Shown: piece by piece, positions 62,800-64,000 of the stretch
Position numbering within the stretch: the stretch's first letter is position 1
Layout of the letters: each line of letters starts with the position of its first letter
Assembly (NCBI RefSeq): GCF_010669125.1
Contig: NZ_CP048630.1
Span: forward strand, 2,678,001 to 2,742,000
Direction of reading: 5' to 3'
From: Ancylobacter pratisalsi
GTDB lineage: Bacteria > Pseudomonadota > Alphaproteobacteria > Rhizobiales > Xanthobacteraceae
Length of the DNA stretch: 64,000 bases
Notes under the pieces: generated by a model
What the model saw: the letters and a program-made list of their open reading frames with translations, nothing else
What the model was told of the DNA's origin: nothing
The model's database searches: none
Translations under genes and position numbers: made by a program

Positions 62800-64000
62800 C
62801 TATTCGGCGGCCTCGGCCCGGATCACGAAGGCCAGCCCGAGCCGGTTCCACACATCGGTAAGCGCACTGGCCAGATGGGCGACGAGCGCGTCGTCATGGA
62901 ACGGGCCGGGCGTGATGCGCAGCCGCTCCGTGCCGCGCGGCACGGTGGGGTAGTTGATCGGCTGGATGTAGATGCCGTGCTCTTCGAGCAGCATGTCGCT
63001 CGCGGCCTTGCAGGCTTCCGCGTCGCCAACCATCACCGGCACGATATGGGTTTCGGTGTCGAGCTGGGGCAGGCCGGCGAGGTCGAGCGCCCGCTTGACC
63101 TTGGCCACCTGGGACTGCTGGCGCGCGCGCTCCGCGCCCGAGGCCTTGAGATGGCGCACGGAGGCGACGGCCGCCGCCGCGATCGCCGGGGGCAGGGCGG
63201 TGGTGAAGATGAAGCCGGGCGCATAGGAGCGGACCGCATCGATCATCGCGCGGGTCGCGGTGATATAGCCACCGACGACGCCGAAGGCCTTGCCGAGGGT
63301 GCCCTCGATCACATCCACCCGGTGCATGACGCCGTCACGCTCGGCGACACCCGCGCCGCGCGGACCGTACATGCCCACCGCATGGACCTCGTCCAGATAG
63401 GTCATGGCGCCGTAGCGTTCGGCGAGGTCGCAGATCGCACCGATCGGGGCGACATCGCCATCCATGGAATAGACGCTCTCGAAGACGATGAGCTTGGGCC
63501 GGTCGCCGGCGGCCTGGAGCAGCTCTTCGAGATGGGCCAGGTCGTTGTGGCGGAAGATCACCTTGTCCCGCCCGGCCTGGCGCACGCCCTCGATCATCGA
63601 ATTGTGGTTCAGCGCGTCCGACAGCACCAGGCAGTCGGGAATGAGCTTGGCCAGCGTGGAAATGCCGGTCTGGTTGGACACATAGCCGGAGGTGAAGACG
63701 AGGCCCGCCTCCTTGCCGTGAAGATCGGCAAGCTCCGACTCAAGCTCGACGATGGCGTGGCTGTTGCCTGAAATGTTGCGGGTGCCGCCGGCACCGGCGC
63801 CGACGTCGCGCGCCGTCGTGCACAGCGCCTCGACCACGTCGGCGTGGCAACCCATGCCGAGATAGTCGTTCGAACACCAGATGACGATGTCGCGCGGGCC
63901 TTCCGGGGTGTGCCAGACCGCGTGAGGGAAGCGCTGCGTGTCGCGCTCGATCTCGGCAAAGGTCCGGTAGCGTCGCTCGCTCTTGAGAGCGTCGACGGCG
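62800..64000 (-). CDS. hemA: 5-aminolevulinate synthase (partial, N terminus off the window)
   Basis: Condenses glycine and succinyl-CoA to 5-aminolevulinate, the C4 entry to haem synthesis used by Alphaproteobacteria. About 400 residues are visible; the frame runs off the right edge, so roughly the first few residues are missing. Visible motifs are [56 protein letters not shown] and the PLP lysine in EGTLGKAFG, with [10 protein letters not shown] and an end typical of the family. The cluster with hemN and fixLJ suggests joint oxygen control, but its promoter is outside the window. Confidence 0.95.
   Translation of the reverse strand, partial: AVDALKSERRYRTFAEIERDTQRFPHAVWHTPEGPRDIVIWCSNDYLGMGCHADVVEALCTTARDVGAGAGGTRNISGNSHAIVELESELADLHGKEAGLVFTSGYVSNQTGISTLAKLIPDCLVLSDALNHNSMIEGVRQAGRDKVIFRHNDLAHLEELLQAAGDRPKLIVFESVYSMDGDVAPIGAICDLAERYGAMTYLDEVHAVGMYGPRGAGVAERDGVMHRVDVIEGTLGKAFGVVGGYITATRAMIDAVRSYAPGFIFTTALPPAIAAAAVASVRHLKASGAERARQQSQVAKVKRALDLAGLPQLDTETHIVPVMVGDAEACKAASDMLLEEHGIYIQPINYPTVPRGTERLRITPGPFHDDALVAHLASALTDVWNRLGLAFVIRAEAAE

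Overview
The window is high-GC DNA, dense with genes, from an alphaproteobacterium, most likely of the order Hyphomicrobiales. The evidence is the PhyR/NepR/EcfG general stress module, a FixL/FixJ/FixK-type oxygen cascade next to hemN and a C4-pathway 5-aminolevulinate synthase, and the PodJ-like SEL1 protein. The gene set would suit the Xanthobacter/Ancylobacter/Starkeya group, but that placement is inference. I see no tRNA, rRNA, CRISPR array, insertion sequence or phage structural gene.

Positions 1-4.5 kb hold the general stress response: a membrane HWE-type kinase and PhyR run leftward, and nepR-ecfG run rightward. Four sites match GGAAC-N16-CGTT exactly and one differs by a single base, so a small local EcfG regulon can be read: phyR, a secreted protein gene, a DUF1328 membrane peptide gene and a glycine-zipper lipoprotein gene, with nepR-ecfG behind the near-match. 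Positions 4.5-15.2 kb are mostly housekeeping: a LysR regulator, rmuC, def-fmt-GNAT, a 1-Cys peroxiredoxin, an S24-peptidase repressor with a promoter and operator-like dyad, DUF952-pyrD, a MATE transporter and a zinc-ribbon methyltransferase.

Positions 15.2-22.1 kb carry the DNA-ligase-associated repair cassette: ATP-dependent ligase and MBL-fold exonuclease leftward, Lhr-type DEXH helicase and PdeM-type phosphoesterase rightward, with a TPR-methyltransferase gene inside. Positions 22.2-35.2 kb are mixed: a large PodJ-like polar protein, a MerR regulator, a thioredoxin-fold isomerase, an esterase, a YjbQ-family protein, a NarL-type response regulator, a methyltransferase with a stop codon in its 5' coding region, a transporter-fused hybrid kinase and mscL.

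Positions 35.9-55.7 kb form a cell-surface glycan region. rfbCBDA make dTDP-L-rhamnose. Around them are three GT2-type proteins, two large proteins that combine an RgpF-like domain with a GT4 domain in opposite orders, two methyltransferases (one with a long coiled coil), a nucleotide-sugar epimerase, a DegT aminotransferase and a NeuD/PglD-like acyltransferase. No flippase, polymerase or ABC exporter is present, so assembly and export genes must lie elsewhere.

Positions 55.8-64 kb carry a class I aminotransferase and the oxygen-response block: fixL, fixJ, a stand-alone receiver, a FixK-type Crp/Fnr regulator, hemN, an AbrB-family membrane protein and the 3' part of hemA. Two sites fitting the FixK2-type consensus TTG(A/C)-N6-(T/G)CAA lie before the regulator gene and before hemN, linking oxygen sensing to haem synthesis.
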